DNA of 64,000 nt from an uncultured Ruminococcus sp. GTDB taxonomy: Bacteria > Bacillota > Clostridia > Oscillospirales > Ruminococcaceae. The notes under the pieces are model-generated. The model had not been told where the DNA came from. It searched no databases and was given only the letters and a program-made list of their open reading frames with translations. Location: the NCBI GenBank assembly GCA_946413815.1, contig CAMKMD010000006.1, positions 37,436 to 101,435 on the forward strand. The letters are read 5' to 3'. The translations under genes and the position numbers were made by a program. This document shows positions 35,331 to 43,055 of this stretch, piece after piece (position 1 is the stretch's first letter; every line of letters begins with the position of its first letter).

Positions 35331-35739
35331 CGTTCTCCTCCTGAGGAGCTCTGTCACGGGAGAACGCTCCGAGAACGCCGTTGATAAAACCGATATCTTC
35401 CTTATAGGTATATGTACCGGCAAGAGCAACTGCCTCGCTTATTGCGGCGTTCATGGGAGTATTCTCGTCATACAGCGACTCATAGATTGCTATCCTGAGT
35501 ATCGCAAGATTAAGCTTTGATATCCTTGATAAGGCTCTTGACTTGCTGTAGCCGGATATGATACTGTCTATCTCCTCGGCGTGCTCAAGAGTGCCCTCAA
35601 CAAGTTTCTTTACCTCATCGTTTACAGTTATCTCATCGATCTCCTCTGCGATGGCATACAGCTCATTGATATCATCATCCCTGAGGAGCTTTTCAAAGAT
35701 CAGCTTGAATGCGCTGTCTCTTATTTCACGTCTCGTCAT
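35323..35739 (-). CDS. nusB: Transcription antitermination factor NusB
   Basis: 138 residues, all-helical. It begins TRREIRDSAFKLIFEKLL, the usual NusB N-terminus, and ends with NAAISEAVALAGTYTYKEDIGFINGVLGAF, the highly conserved C-terminal block. With NusE (S10) it binds boxA RNA in rRNA operons. It overlaps the upstream Asp23-family gene by 14 bp. The yqhY-nusB pairing matches Bacillus gene order. Confidence 0.95.
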   Translation of the reverse strand: MTRREIRDSAFKLIFEKLLRDDDINELYAIAEEIDEITVNDEVKKLVEGTLEHAEEIDSIISGYSKSRALSRISKLNLAILRIAIYESLYDENTPMNAAISEAVALAGTYTYKEDIGFINGVLGAFSRDRAPQEENDA

Positions 35740-36091
35740 CTGAACTCTCCTTTATTTCATCAAATACCGCTCCGGTAACTGTAACATTTACCCTTGCGAT
35801 GGTGACTCCGGTCATTGTCTGGACATTTTCCTTGACGGCTGTCTGTACCTCCTGCGCTACCGACGGTGCCCTGACTCCGCCGTTGACCTTGATATCCATA
35901 TCGATCGCTGCAACATCACCTATCATGCTTACTCTTACAGGACCGTTGCCTCTGAGCTTGCTCATCTTGTTTACCTCACCGCCGAGGGACGCTACACCCT
36001 TGACATCAAGTGCTGCAAGCTTAGCAACTGTGATGATAACATCTTCTGAGATCCTCAGCTTGCTGGAAGCAGTCTTTTTTACATCATCCAT
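35726..36091 (-). CDS. Asp23/Gls24 family envelope stress protein (YqhY-like)
   Basis: 121 residues. It shows the DUF322 core KLRISEDVIITVAKLAALDVKGVASLGG and MDIKVNGGVRAPSVAQEVQTAVKENVQTMTGV. In Bacillus the homologue next to accBC-nusB (YqhY) is linked to control of acetyl-CoA carboxylase. Here accB and accC are absent from the neighbourhood. It has its own promoter (36163-36191), so it heads the long housekeeping transcript down to xseA and beyond. Confidence 0.92.
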   Translation of the reverse strand: MDDVKKTASSKLRISEDVIITVAKLAALDVKGVASLGGEVNKMSKLRGNGPVRVSMIGDVAAIDMDIKVNGGVRAPSVAQEVQTAVKENVQTMTGVTIARVNVTVTGAVFDEIKESSDDET

Positions 36092-36162
36092 TTTAATACC
36101 TCCGGTTCACAGGATTTGGATATATCATTTAATTATATAACTGGAAATACCCTTACCTATAT

Positions 36163-36191
36163 ATTATACCAAATAATTTCAATTTATACAA
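36163..36191 (-). promoter_or_regulatory. SigA-type promoter of the yqhY-like-nusB-xseAB-ispA-dxs run
   Basis: On the minus strand TTGTAT (plus 36186-36191), 17 bp, TATAAT (plus 36163-36168), about 70 bp before the Asp23 start and immediately after the spoIIIAH stop. It separates vegetative genes from the sporulation operon. Confidence 0.75.
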
Positions 36192-36761
36192 CTACTTTAC
36201 CTCAAAAATTCTTATATTTTCAGGAGAAATTTCTGTTTCTCCGAGAATGATGTCCTTTATGGAGGCTGCCTGAGCCTTATCAAGGCCTTCCGTGCGCACA
36301 ACTACCTTTGCTGTTTCACCGTCAAGATAGGCAACACAGTCCTCAAATCCCTGCGCTTTCACCAGTGATTCGATAGTTCCCTCGGATTCTATCAGCTTTG
36401 ATACCTCCACAGCGTCAAGAGCGTTTACAACCATCTCCTCCTCTGACAGGTCTCCCCCGCCTATTATGGACTGAAGTGTCTGCACCGCCTCGTCACGGTT
36501 GTTCATCCTGTCTATCCTCGCCTGCGCAAAATAGTCAGAGGCTGCAAGAAGCTCAGGCGTCCCGCTTGTTTCCGCACTCACAAACTCAGTCTCGCCGTAT
36601 GCCTCCGGCTCCTCACTTACTACGGGAGAAAACTCGCCGTCAGGTATCTTTGGCAGTGCAGGAGCTGTGGTGTAGTTTATATACACCGCTGCTGCGAGCA
36701 TGAGCGTGAGACAGGTCATTATTATCTGCTTCTTTCCGATGATTACTGATGGTTTTTTCAT
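36192..36761 (-). CDS. spoIIIAH: Stage III sporulation protein AH
   Basis: 189 residues. An N-terminal membrane anchor (IIMTCLTLMLAAAVYINYT) is followed by a linker and a C-terminal ring-building (YscJ/FliF-like) domain, DYFAQARIDRMNNRDEAVQTLQ...VKAQGFEDCVAYLDG. It sits in the mother-cell membrane and its outside domain pairs with forespore SpoIIQ in the feeding-tube channel. Last gene of the spoIIIA operon. Confidence 0.93.
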   Translation of the reverse strand: MKKPSVIIGKKQIIMTCLTLMLAAAVYINYTTAPALPKIPDGEFSPVVSEEPEAYGETEFVSAETSGTPELLAASDYFAQARIDRMNNRDEAVQTLQSIIGGGDLSEEEMVVNALDAVEVSKLIESEGTIESLVKAQGFEDCVAYLDGETAKVVVRTEGLDKAQAASIKDIILGETEISPENIRIFEVK

Positions 36762-36772
36762 ATTACCTCTCC

Positions 36773-37288
36773 TTATCCCATTTTAGTTACATATATACTT
36801 CCGGACGAAAGACTGAGAAGAGCCCCGAGTGAACGGTATATACGCTCCTGTACGACAGGACTGTCCCCTCCCGTACAGACAACGACTGCTCCCGTTATCT
36901 CAGGCTCCTCGACCGAGCCCAGCAGTGCCTTACGGCTGCCGCCCTCGCTTACCATGACATACTTCTCCTCCACCTCTTTCCTGTCTTCGCTTTCGGATGA
37001 TCTTCCCTCGCTTACATAGACCTTTCTTTCACTGCCGGAGGTCTTCAGGTATACCCGCACCTTTCCGGCGCCGTCTATACTGCTGAGAAATTCCTCGAGC
37101 TGATGCTCAGTATCCTTCCGGTAGTTCCCCGATACCGCAGAAATTCCGGAGTCTGCGGATATATCTTCATACTTTCGCTTATCCGGTATCATTGACGAAA
37201 TAAGTACGAGCAGCAGCCCAGCAGCGGCTATCGCACCGGTAATGTACCTGTTTCTCAGCAGCTCACGGATATTTTTCGCTGTCATCAT
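36773..37288 (-). CDS. spoIIIAG: Stage III sporulation protein AG
   Basis: 171 residues. A membrane helix at about 16-34 (ITGAIAAAGLLLVLISSMI) precedes an extracytoplasmic ring-building domain (DTEHQLEEFLSSIDGAGKVRVYLKTSG, EPEITGAVVVCTGGDSPVVQERI). SpoIIIAG forms a large ring between mother cell and forespore. The start (ATGATG, with GGAG 7 bp upstream) lies 26 bp inside spoIIIAF. Confidence 0.92.
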   Translation of the reverse strand: MMTAKNIRELLRNRYITGAIAAAGLLLVLISSMIPDKRKYEDISADSGISAVSGNYRKDTEHQLEEFLSSIDGAGKVRVYLKTSGSERKVYVSEGRSSESEDRKEVEEKYVMVSEGGSRKALLGSVEEPEITGAVVVCTGGDSPVVQERIYRSLGALLSLSSGSIYVTKMG

Positions 37289-37733
37289 ATACTATCTCCG
37301 TCTCCTCTCCGAGATACGCACGTATCACTTCTTCTGCTCCGGAAGAGCCTGCTTTTATCCTGACCCTGTCTATAGATATGCTCCAGTCCTCGCTGATATG
37401 CAGCTCAGGAGCAATACTATCGTAATCAGCGCCTGCTTTATCGAGGGCTGCACATATGGCCGCTCTCAGTTTTTCCTCAGCCTCGTAACATACTGTCTCC
37501 CTGTATCTTTCAGATATATCGTCAGTGCACAGCGGGAACGTCTCTGCGGTGAAGGGAAATTCGCTGACAGCTGCGCCGCCTGTAAAGGGAGTTATCAGTA
37601 TCAGGGCCATTATCAGTTCACCAATGAATCTGACGCAACTGCCGAGCTTTGTACCGGCTGTCATACCTCCAAGGAGAGAGATACAGGCAGCAGCTATACA
37701 GGCGGACATTACAGTGTTTCTTATGGTTTCCAT
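37263..37733 (-). CDS. spoIIIAF: Stage III sporulation protein AF
   Basis: 156 residues from the ATG at 37733, preceded by AGGAG; frames open further upstream overlap spoIIIAE and lack a site. Two membrane helices (MSACIAAACISLLGGM; FIGELIMALILITPF) are followed by a ring-building-motif-like domain near PELHISEDWSISIDRVRIK. Part of the SpoIIIA-SpoIIQ channel. Sequence conservation in this subunit is low; identity rests mainly on position and topology. Confidence 0.88.
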   Translation of the reverse strand: METIRNTVMSACIAAACISLLGGMTAGTKLGSCVRFIGELIMALILITPFTGGAAVSEFPFTAETFPLCTDDISERYRETVCYEAEEKLRAAICAALDKAGADYDSIAPELHISEDWSISIDRVRIKAGSSGAEEVIRAYLGEETEIVYDDSEKYP

Positions 37734-37741
37734 ATTATCTC

Positions 37742-38833
37742 CTAAGAAAGTGTGTTCATGAATATGGCAGTACATATGACGAGCATCCCGCAGAGAGAGG
37801 TCAGTACGCACTGTGCAAGGGAGAGAGCGTCATCAAGGCATTTCATCATGGATGACAGCGGAGAGGCTTCAAACATATCAGCTGACGCCCTTCCTGCCCA
37901 GACTGCCAGTCTGTATACAGCTATCTCGGCAACAGGCGGAAGCAGTATAATCAGGATCGCTGTTACTCCTGCAGTGCCTATGGTGCTTCGTATCAGCCCA
38001 AGGCTTCCCTTTACGGTGGAATAAGCCTCGGAAACTGCGCCGCCTATCACCGGTACTGCCCCTGAGAGCAGCATCCTTGCCGTCCGGTCGGTCACTCCGT
38101 CTGCACGGCCTGCCAGTGAACAGCGAAGTGAGAGAAATCCTGAAAAGAGTACTGACGTATATACCATCAGGGTGCAGATGACCTTGCGGAGGAACCTGAC
38201 TACGGACTCCCCTGAGTGGGAGCCGAACACACTTCCTGTCAGAGCGAGGACAGTACACAGCGACATAAGCGGCAGAAGAAAGGCTTCAGAGAGCCTGACC
38301 ACAAGTTCTGTAGCTGCAAGTATCATTACATGATAGGTACCGGCAGAGGTGATCCCGCCTGAAAATACTGTTATCGCCGAGAATACCGGGATATAGACAA
38401 GGGTGAAGGAGGAGGTCAGCCGTATGGCTGAAAGGGCTCTTTCGTATACCCCGATAAGCGGGGAAACTACTGCCGCAGCAGCTGACAGCACGGCCACGAG
38501 CCTTCCGTTATCAGCGCATCCCGGCAGCCTCCTGCCGGACAGGCCTTCTGTTACCTTCCAGAGCACGGACAGAATGACTACGGTCCCGAAAATACGCAGA
38601 GGAAGGCTTATCCGGTCTCTGATATCTCCGGCTATGGCAGAGGTAAGCTCTGCAAAAGAAAAACCGGCAGTATCGCTGAGGGTCAGGCCTGTGTCAAAAT
38701 CCCGGAGTATCCTGTCCGCATCCTCCATGAATTCTGTCTGTATTTCTTCAAGTCCGGCAGCGTTTGAATCTACGGGCATGACTGAAAAGCATATAAGAAC
38801 AAGGGCGGCAATGATCATAAAAAGATGTTTCAT
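37742..38833 (-). CDS. spoIIIAE: Stage III sporulation protein AE
   Basis: 363 residues from the ATG at 38833 (AGGAG upstream). A cleavable-type signal sequence (MKHLFMIIAALVLICFSVMPVDSNAA) precedes several membrane helices, with the family core GITSAGTYHVMILAATELVVRLSEAFLLPLM. It is the polytopic component proposed to form the transport path of the channel. It lies 8 bp downstream of spoIIIAD. Confidence 0.93.
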   Translation of the reverse strand: MKHLFMIIAALVLICFSVMPVDSNAAGLEEIQTEFMEDADRILRDFDTGLTLSDTAGFSFAELTSAIAGDIRDRISLPLRIFGTVVILSVLWKVTEGLSGRRLPGCADNGRLVAVLSAAAAVVSPLIGVYERALSAIRLTSSFTLVYIPVFSAITVFSGGITSAGTYHVMILAATELVVRLSEAFLLPLMSLCTVLALTGSVFGSHSGESVVRFLRKVICTLMVYTSVLFSGFLSLRCSLAGRADGVTDRTARMLLSGAVPVIGGAVSEAYSTVKGSLGLIRSTIGTAGVTAILIILLPPVAEIAVYRLAVWAGRASADMFEASPLSSMMKCLDDALSLAQCVLTSLCGMLVICTAIFMNTLS

Positions 38834-38841
38834 ACTTTCTC

Positions 38842-39231
38842 CTATAGAATGTCTGTGATGCGTTCTATCATGGCACGTACAAGGGGCATGGCAAGCAGAA
38901 TCAGCATTCCTCTGCCCCATATCTCGGCTGCGGCTGCTATTGAATGTTCACCGCAGTCACGGCAGAGCTCACAGGTGATCTCGGTTATAACAGAGACTGC
39001 GGCTGCCTTGAAGATGACGGTAAGGTAGCTGTCACTTATACCGGCACAGCTGAAAAGATCACGGATACTTGTCAGGAGAGGAGATATGAACATGAGAGAA
39101 GCGGTGAGGATACCAGCGCAGGCTGCAAGCTCGGCAAGTACAGACTGTTCGCGGCTGTACTGCCGGAGAAGTACGGCAATAAGAGCAGAGCAGATGCAGA
39201 AGGCGGCAGTTGTAAGGCAGCTGTCCGTCAT
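38842..39231 (-). CDS. spoIIIAD: Stage III sporulation protein AD
   Basis: 129 residues, three to four membrane helices, related to SpoIIIAC. The block ISDSYLTVIFKAAAVSVITEITCELCRDCGEHSIAAAAEIWGR is typical of AD. Its ATG overlaps the spoIIIAC stop by 4 bp. Confidence 0.93.
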   Translation of the reverse strand: MTDSCLTTAAFCICSALIAVLLRQYSREQSVLAELAACAGILTASLMFISPLLTSIRDLFSCAGISDSYLTVIFKAAAVSVITEITCELCRDCGEHSIAAAAEIWGRGMLILLAMPLVRAMIERITDIL

Positions 39232-39422
39232 AGGCCGAATACTTCCTTTACAGTATCGAACAGCTCCCCTATCTCGCGTATCATCATCATCAGGACGACG
39301 ATAAGTCCGGCAAGTGTAGTCATCATAGCCTGCTCATCCCTCTCAGCCCGTTTAAGTACAAGATTGAGTACAGCAACGATTATGCCGATGCCGGCTATCC
39401 GGAATATAAGATCAATATCCAT
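39228..39422 (-). CDS. spoIIIAC: Stage III sporulation protein AC
   Basis: 64 residues. Two membrane helices (FRIAGIGIIVAVLNLVLK; MMTTLAGLIVVLMMMI). It begins DIDLIFRIAGIGIIVAV, and RAERDEQAMMTTLAG is the conserved cytosolic loop. Full family length. Overlaps the spoIIIAD start. Confidence 0.94.
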   Translation of the reverse strand: MDIDLIFRIAGIGIIVAVLNLVLKRAERDEQAMMTTLAGLIVVLMMMIREIGELFDTVKEVFGL

Positions 39423-39438
39423 GTTCTTTCTCCTTCCC

Positions 39439-39948
39439 TTATATTATAAGAACGGCAGCCATAAGTCCGGCAAGAACGCCTACGCTGCGCCATAATCTGC
39501 CGTGTGTCTCGTATTCCGTCCTGCGGCGTTCGTGGAGTATTGAGGCTTCCTCTGCAAGGGCCGCAAGCATTTTCAGCTGTCCTTCTGTGTCTGAGTTCCC
39601 GAGTTCTGAGCCTAAACGGAGAAGAAGCTGCCTTTCCTCCGTCTCCATATCAGTCTGCATATCAAGTGCGCTCTCCCAAAGACTGCTGAATCCGGTGCCC
39701 TGAATGTGTTCTTCAGGCAGGGAGTTTATGAAGCTGAGATCAGAAGAAAAGAGACTGTTTTTCAGTTCGGCGCACAGCTCGTACACAGTAAGAGAGCGGT
39801 AACGTATAAGGTAGGAGGATCTGATAAGGCACTCACGGATACTGCGGCAGCGTATCTCCGTTCGGTGAAGAGCTTCAGATTTCATATATCCCGCAAGAGT
39901 GACAGCCGCAGCAACAAGCAGGGCTCCGCTAATTCTCAGAAGCATCAT
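39439..39948 (-). CDS. spoIIIAB: Stage III sporulation protein AB
   Basis: 169 residues. Membrane helices at both ends (LLRISGALLVAAAVTLAGYM; SVGVLAGLMAAVLII) enclose a helical cytosolic domain, resembling GspF/T2SS inner-membrane proteins. LLRLGSELGNSDTEGQ matches the conserved LGxxLG.tD...Q block. Overlaps the spoIIIAA end by 20 bp. Confidence 0.93.
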   Translation of the reverse strand: MMLLRISGALLVAAAVTLAGYMKSEALHRTEIRCRSIRECLIRSSYLIRYRSLTVYELCAELKNSLFSSDLSFINSLPEEHIQGTGFSSLWESALDMQTDMETEERQLLLRLGSELGNSDTEGQLKMLAALAEEASILHERRRTEYETHGRLWRSVGVLAGLMAAVLII

Positions 39949-40855
39949 TCAGCAACCTGACTTCACGGATAGTACCCGGTGAACTGCTGCCCGCAAGGAA
40001 TACAACTGCATCAAAGGCACAGGCTTCCATAAGCCTGCAGCCTGTCTGACGTGACATCAGCTGCTCCATATCCCGTGCGTGCATAGTAGCGGCAAAACGT
40101 ACTCCGCAGCCGGAGCCCTCGATAACCGCCTCAGCATCCCCCGTTGAGGCAAGCTCGTCACAGAAGATCATTGCGGGAGAAAGTGTGCGGACCGCAGAGA
40201 TTATACCATTTGCCCTTGAGATGCCTGATATGACGCTTGTCAGGAGCCCTACATCGAACTGCGGCTCTCCCTCCTTTAGGGCAGCTATCTCTCCGCGCTC
40301 GTCGATAAGTGATGTCCTGACCTGATCACCGCAGAGACGGCAGAGCTCCCTTATCATGGTGGTTTTTCCGGAACTGACACCTCCGCAGATGAGCAGTCCA
40401 CGCCGACTGCCGAGCATCCGTGGGTAGATGCGGTCTGCACAGCCGTACTTTGCGGATGCAAAGCGAAAATCAAGAGAGTTCCAGTCTCTGAGCACACCGG
40501 AGGACGTATAAGTTCCCGCTACGCCGACTCTGATACCGCCCGGCAGGGTGAAAAAGCCCTGACGGAACTCCCTCTCACAGGTATGTAAGGAATGCTGTGC
40601 AAGAGAGGAGACTATGCTTTTCAGATCGTTCTTTGTGATATGAACAAGAGCACTGTACCTGCCGGAATTCATAAGATTGCCGTCCGCAGAAAGATACCTG
40701 ATACGGTCGGGATAGACGAAGGCGGGAGGTCTTTCGCAATAAAGACATATATCTGTAAGACCGGATCTGTCCGTTTCCCTTACACGCTCCATTGCTGCAC
40801 GAATCTGTTCAGTCATGTAAGAAGCTATTATTTCATAGCTTGTACTGTTGTTCAC
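39929..40855 (-). CDS. spoIIIAA: Stage III sporulation protein AA (secretion-type ATPase)
   Basis: 308 residues. An AAA/GspE-like ATPase predicted to power the SpoIIIA channel. Walker A is GGVSSGKTT (158-166); Walker B lies in PAMIFCDELASTGDAEAV; TFxxP-GGIRVGVAGTY at about 103-116 is a family signature. Start is GTG behind AAGGGAAGTG, with a very short leader from a SigE-like promoter. First of eight contiguous spoIIIA genes, none missing or broken. Confidence 0.95.
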   Translation of the reverse strand: MNNSTSYEIIASYMTEQIRAAMERVRETDRSGLTDICLYCERPPAFVYPDRIRYLSADGNLMNSGRYSALVHITKNDLKSIVSSLAQHSLHTCEREFRQGFFTLPGGIRVGVAGTYTSSGVLRDWNSLDFRFASAKYGCADRIYPRMLGSRRGLLICGGVSSGKTTMIRELCRLCGDQVRTSLIDERGEIAALKEGEPQFDVGLLTSVISGISRANGIISAVRTLSPAMIFCDELASTGDAEAVIEGSGCGVRFAATMHARDMEQLMSRQTGCRLMEACAFDAVVFLAGSSSPGTIREVRLLNDASEN

Positions 40856-40876
40856 CGGATCACTTCCCTTCGATAA

Positions 40877-40906
40877 ATACTATGCAGGACATCCTGTTGA
40901 TATTAC
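40877..40906 (-). promoter_or_regulatory. Candidate SigE promoter of the spoIIIA operon
   Basis: On the minus strand GTAATAT (plus 40900-40906) and CATAGTAT (plus 40877-40884) are 15 bp apart, close to the mother-cell SigE consensus (ATA-containing -35, CATAcaAT -10). It lies about 20 bp before the GTG start of spoIIIAA. No SigA-type alternative is visible. Confidence 0.65.
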
Positions 40907-40944
40907 TCAGCAAACAAAAAGCCCGGACATCAGATCTGGGCAAT

Positions 40945-40977
40945 AAAAAACAGGCAGATACGCAAGGTATCTGCCTG
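40945..40977 (-). terminator. Intrinsic terminator of the sugar ABC importer operon
   Basis: CAGGCAGATAC (40951-40961) pairs with GTATCTGCCTG (40967-40977). On the minus strand the stem is followed by six T residues (40945-40950), just past the last permease stop. Confidence 0.88.
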
Positions 40978-40996
40978 ATATCGTTTACAATTACGA

Positions 40997-41893
40997 TTAT
41001 TCCTTTACACCACCGAGAGCAACACCTGCAATGATGAACTTTGACAGGATGATGTAGATGATAACGATGGGAAGGATTGAAAGTGCGATTGCAAGATAGA
41101 TAGCACCGTAATCTGTGAACTTATCTGATGCCTGTACAGCAGAGATCATCATAGGAAGTGTCTTCTGCTTGAACTTGGAAGAGATAAGGATCATGTTAGG
41201 TGTATAGAAGTTGTTCCAGCTTGCGATGAAAGCGAAAATAGCCTGTACAGCTATAGCGGGCTTCATCATTGGGATCGCGATAGATACGAAAGTTCTGAAC
41301 TCGCTGCATCCGTCAATTCTTGCAGCCTCAACAATGTCGAGCGGGAAGGATGACTTCATGTAGGAACGCATGAAGTATACTACCGCAGGAGCTGCAATAG
41401 CGGGGAGGATAAGAGGCCAGTATGTATCTGTAAGTTTCAGCTTCAGCATGAAAGCAACGAAACCGGCAGAAGTAACCTGCATAGGAACCATCATTACAAG
41501 GAGGATAACTGTGTAGGAGATCTCCTTGAGCTTGAAGTCATATACATGGATGCCGTAAGCTGTCATAGCTGAGAAGAATACAGTGAATATGGTTGAGAAA
41601 GCAGTGATGAAGAAACTGTTTCTGTAACCGATCCACACATTGAATACAGTGTTGTAGTTTACATCGCCGAAGAGCTTCTTGATATTCTTAAAGAGGTTGG
41701 TACCGGGAATAAAAGAGATACCGTTAGCAATCTCAGTTGAAGAACGAGTCGCATTGATGATAAGAATATACATAGGAAGCAGACATACTATTGTAAGGAA
41801 GATGAACCATATAGTCAATATCATAGACTTGGTTCTGAGCTTCGCTGTATAGCTGCCCTTATCTTCGCCGTAAACTGCCTTCATTTTACTCAT
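40997..41893 (-). CDS. Carbohydrate ABC transporter permease (MalG type)
   Basis: 298 residues with six membrane helices. The EAA loop reads DIVEAARIDGCSEFRTFVSIAIPMMKPAI, the contact point for the cytosolic ATPase. It begins with an N-terminal helix ILTIWFIFLTIVCLLPMYILI, as in MalG. It imports an oligosaccharide with the other permease and the binding protein. Its start overlaps the upstream permease by 4 bp. No ATPase gene follows, so a shared MsmX-like ATPase encoded elsewhere is likely. Confidence 0.93.
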   Translation of the reverse strand: MSKMKAVYGEDKGSYTAKLRTKSMILTIWFIFLTIVCLLPMYILIINATRSSTEIANGISFIPGTNLFKNIKKLFGDVNYNTVFNVWIGYRNSFFITAFSTIFTVFFSAMTAYGIHVYDFKLKEISYTVILLVMMVPMQVTSAGFVAFMLKLKLTDTYWPLILPAIAAPAVVYFMRSYMKSSFPLDIVEAARIDGCSEFRTFVSIAIPMMKPAIAVQAIFAFIASWNNFYTPNMILISSKFKQKTLPMMISAVQASDKFTDYGAIYLAIALSILPIVIIYIILSKFIIAGVALGGVKE

Positions 41894-42939
41894 AACGACA
41901 GACCTCCAAACTGCTTATTCTGCTGCTTTAACTGCTGAGCAGCCTTCTTGCGCTGCTTCTTCTTAGCAATCTCATCCTTGTCACGGGTGAGATAGAAAGC
42001 GATACAGCCAAGTATAAGCGTGATAATGAACAGGATAACGGAAGCCGCACCTGCATATCCCATCTTGGGGTCAGTCTGATCGTGGAAATACTCGTAAATG
42101 TATACTGCCACGGTCTTGAGGTCCTTATTAACGTTGTTCGGATCCTTATGATAAAGGTAAGGAATATCGAACATCTGGAGACCACCGATCATAGATGTAA
42201 CCAGTGTATAAGCCATGATGGGGCTTAACAGAGGAAGAGTGATCTTTCTGAATACCTGTCCGGAAGTTGCACCATCGATGCTTGCAGCCTCGAAGAGTGA
42301 GGGGTTGATACCCTGGATACCGGACATGAGCATGATCATAGTATTACCGAACCACAGCCATGTCTGGATGAACATAACAACACCTCTTGCCTGTGCCGTA
42401 CCGGTAATAAACTTGATAGTATCATACTTATCGGAGACAGTGTCATGCTTGACAATGCCTAATTTGCTAAGCAGAAGATTGAGTGAACCGGGAGTATTAA
42501 CAGCCTCACCGCAGAGCTGCAGGAAGAGGACAGCAACAGAAGCCGCTGTGATAATATTCGGCAGGTACATTACAATCTTGAAGAAGCCCTTTCCCGGGAT
42601 CTTGAGGTTAGCCTCAGTGAACCATACAGCAAGGGAAAGAGACAGAGCGATCTGGGGGATAAAGTTACCGCACCAGAGGAGAACAGTGTTACCGAAGGAC
42701 TTGTAGAAGCTCTTACTTACGTTACGAGCAGCACGTCCGCCGGCACCTGCGAGAATTGTCTTAAAATTGTCAAAGCCAATGAAATCACCGGTCTTGTTAT
42801 CCTGGAAAGACAGGATAAATGTGTTGATCAGAGGCCATAACTGGAAAAAGAAATAAACAATAAAAAACGGCAGTATGAAAAGATAGCCGTACTTTGCATA
42901 GCTGATGGATTTGATCCTTCTCTGAGCAGCTGATGCCAT
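41890..42939 (-). CDS. Carbohydrate ABC transporter permease (MalF type)
   Basis: 349 residues from the ATG at 42939, which has AGAGGG at better spacing than the GTG at 42948. Six predicted helices, starting YGYLFILPFFIVYFFFQLWP. The EAA loop is LFEAASIDGATSGQVFRKITLPLLSPIM. The C-terminal tail is basic and Gln-rich (KKKQRKKAAQQLKQQNKQ). It pairs with the MalG-type permease; the long gap before it contains a very stable hairpin that may limit permease expression relative to the binding protein. Confidence 0.93.
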   Translation of the reverse strand: MASAAQRRIKSISYAKYGYLFILPFFIVYFFFQLWPLINTFILSFQDNKTGDFIGFDNFKTILAGAGGRAARNVSKSFYKSFGNTVLLWCGNFIPQIALSLSLAVWFTEANLKIPGKGFFKIVMYLPNIITAASVAVLFLQLCGEAVNTPGSLNLLLSKLGIVKHDTVSDKYDTIKFITGTAQARGVVMFIQTWLWFGNTMIMLMSGIQGINPSLFEAASIDGATSGQVFRKITLPLLSPIMAYTLVTSMIGGLQMFDIPYLYHKDPNNVNKDLKTVAVYIYEYFHDQTDPKMGYAGAASVILFIITLILGCIAFYLTRDKDEIAKKKQRKKAAQQLKQQNKQFGGLSL

Positions 42940-42983
42940 AACACACACCCTCTCAAATTAAAAGTTTTATTAAATAATATGCG

Positions 42984-43011
42984 CCTACGGAATACCGAAG
43001 TATTCCGTAGG
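42984..43011 (-). promoter_or_regulatory. Intercistronic UUCG hairpin between binding protein and permease genes
   Basis: On the minus strand CCTACGGAATAC-TTCG-GTATTCCGTAGG forms a perfect 12-bp stem with the extra-stable C(UUCG)G loop. No T run follows, so it is more likely an mRNA 3'-end stabiliser or processing stop than a terminator. Confidence 0.75.
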
Positions 43012-43055
43012 GTTTGCATATCAATTTTTAATTGTTAGTTCAGATGAGCTATCAA

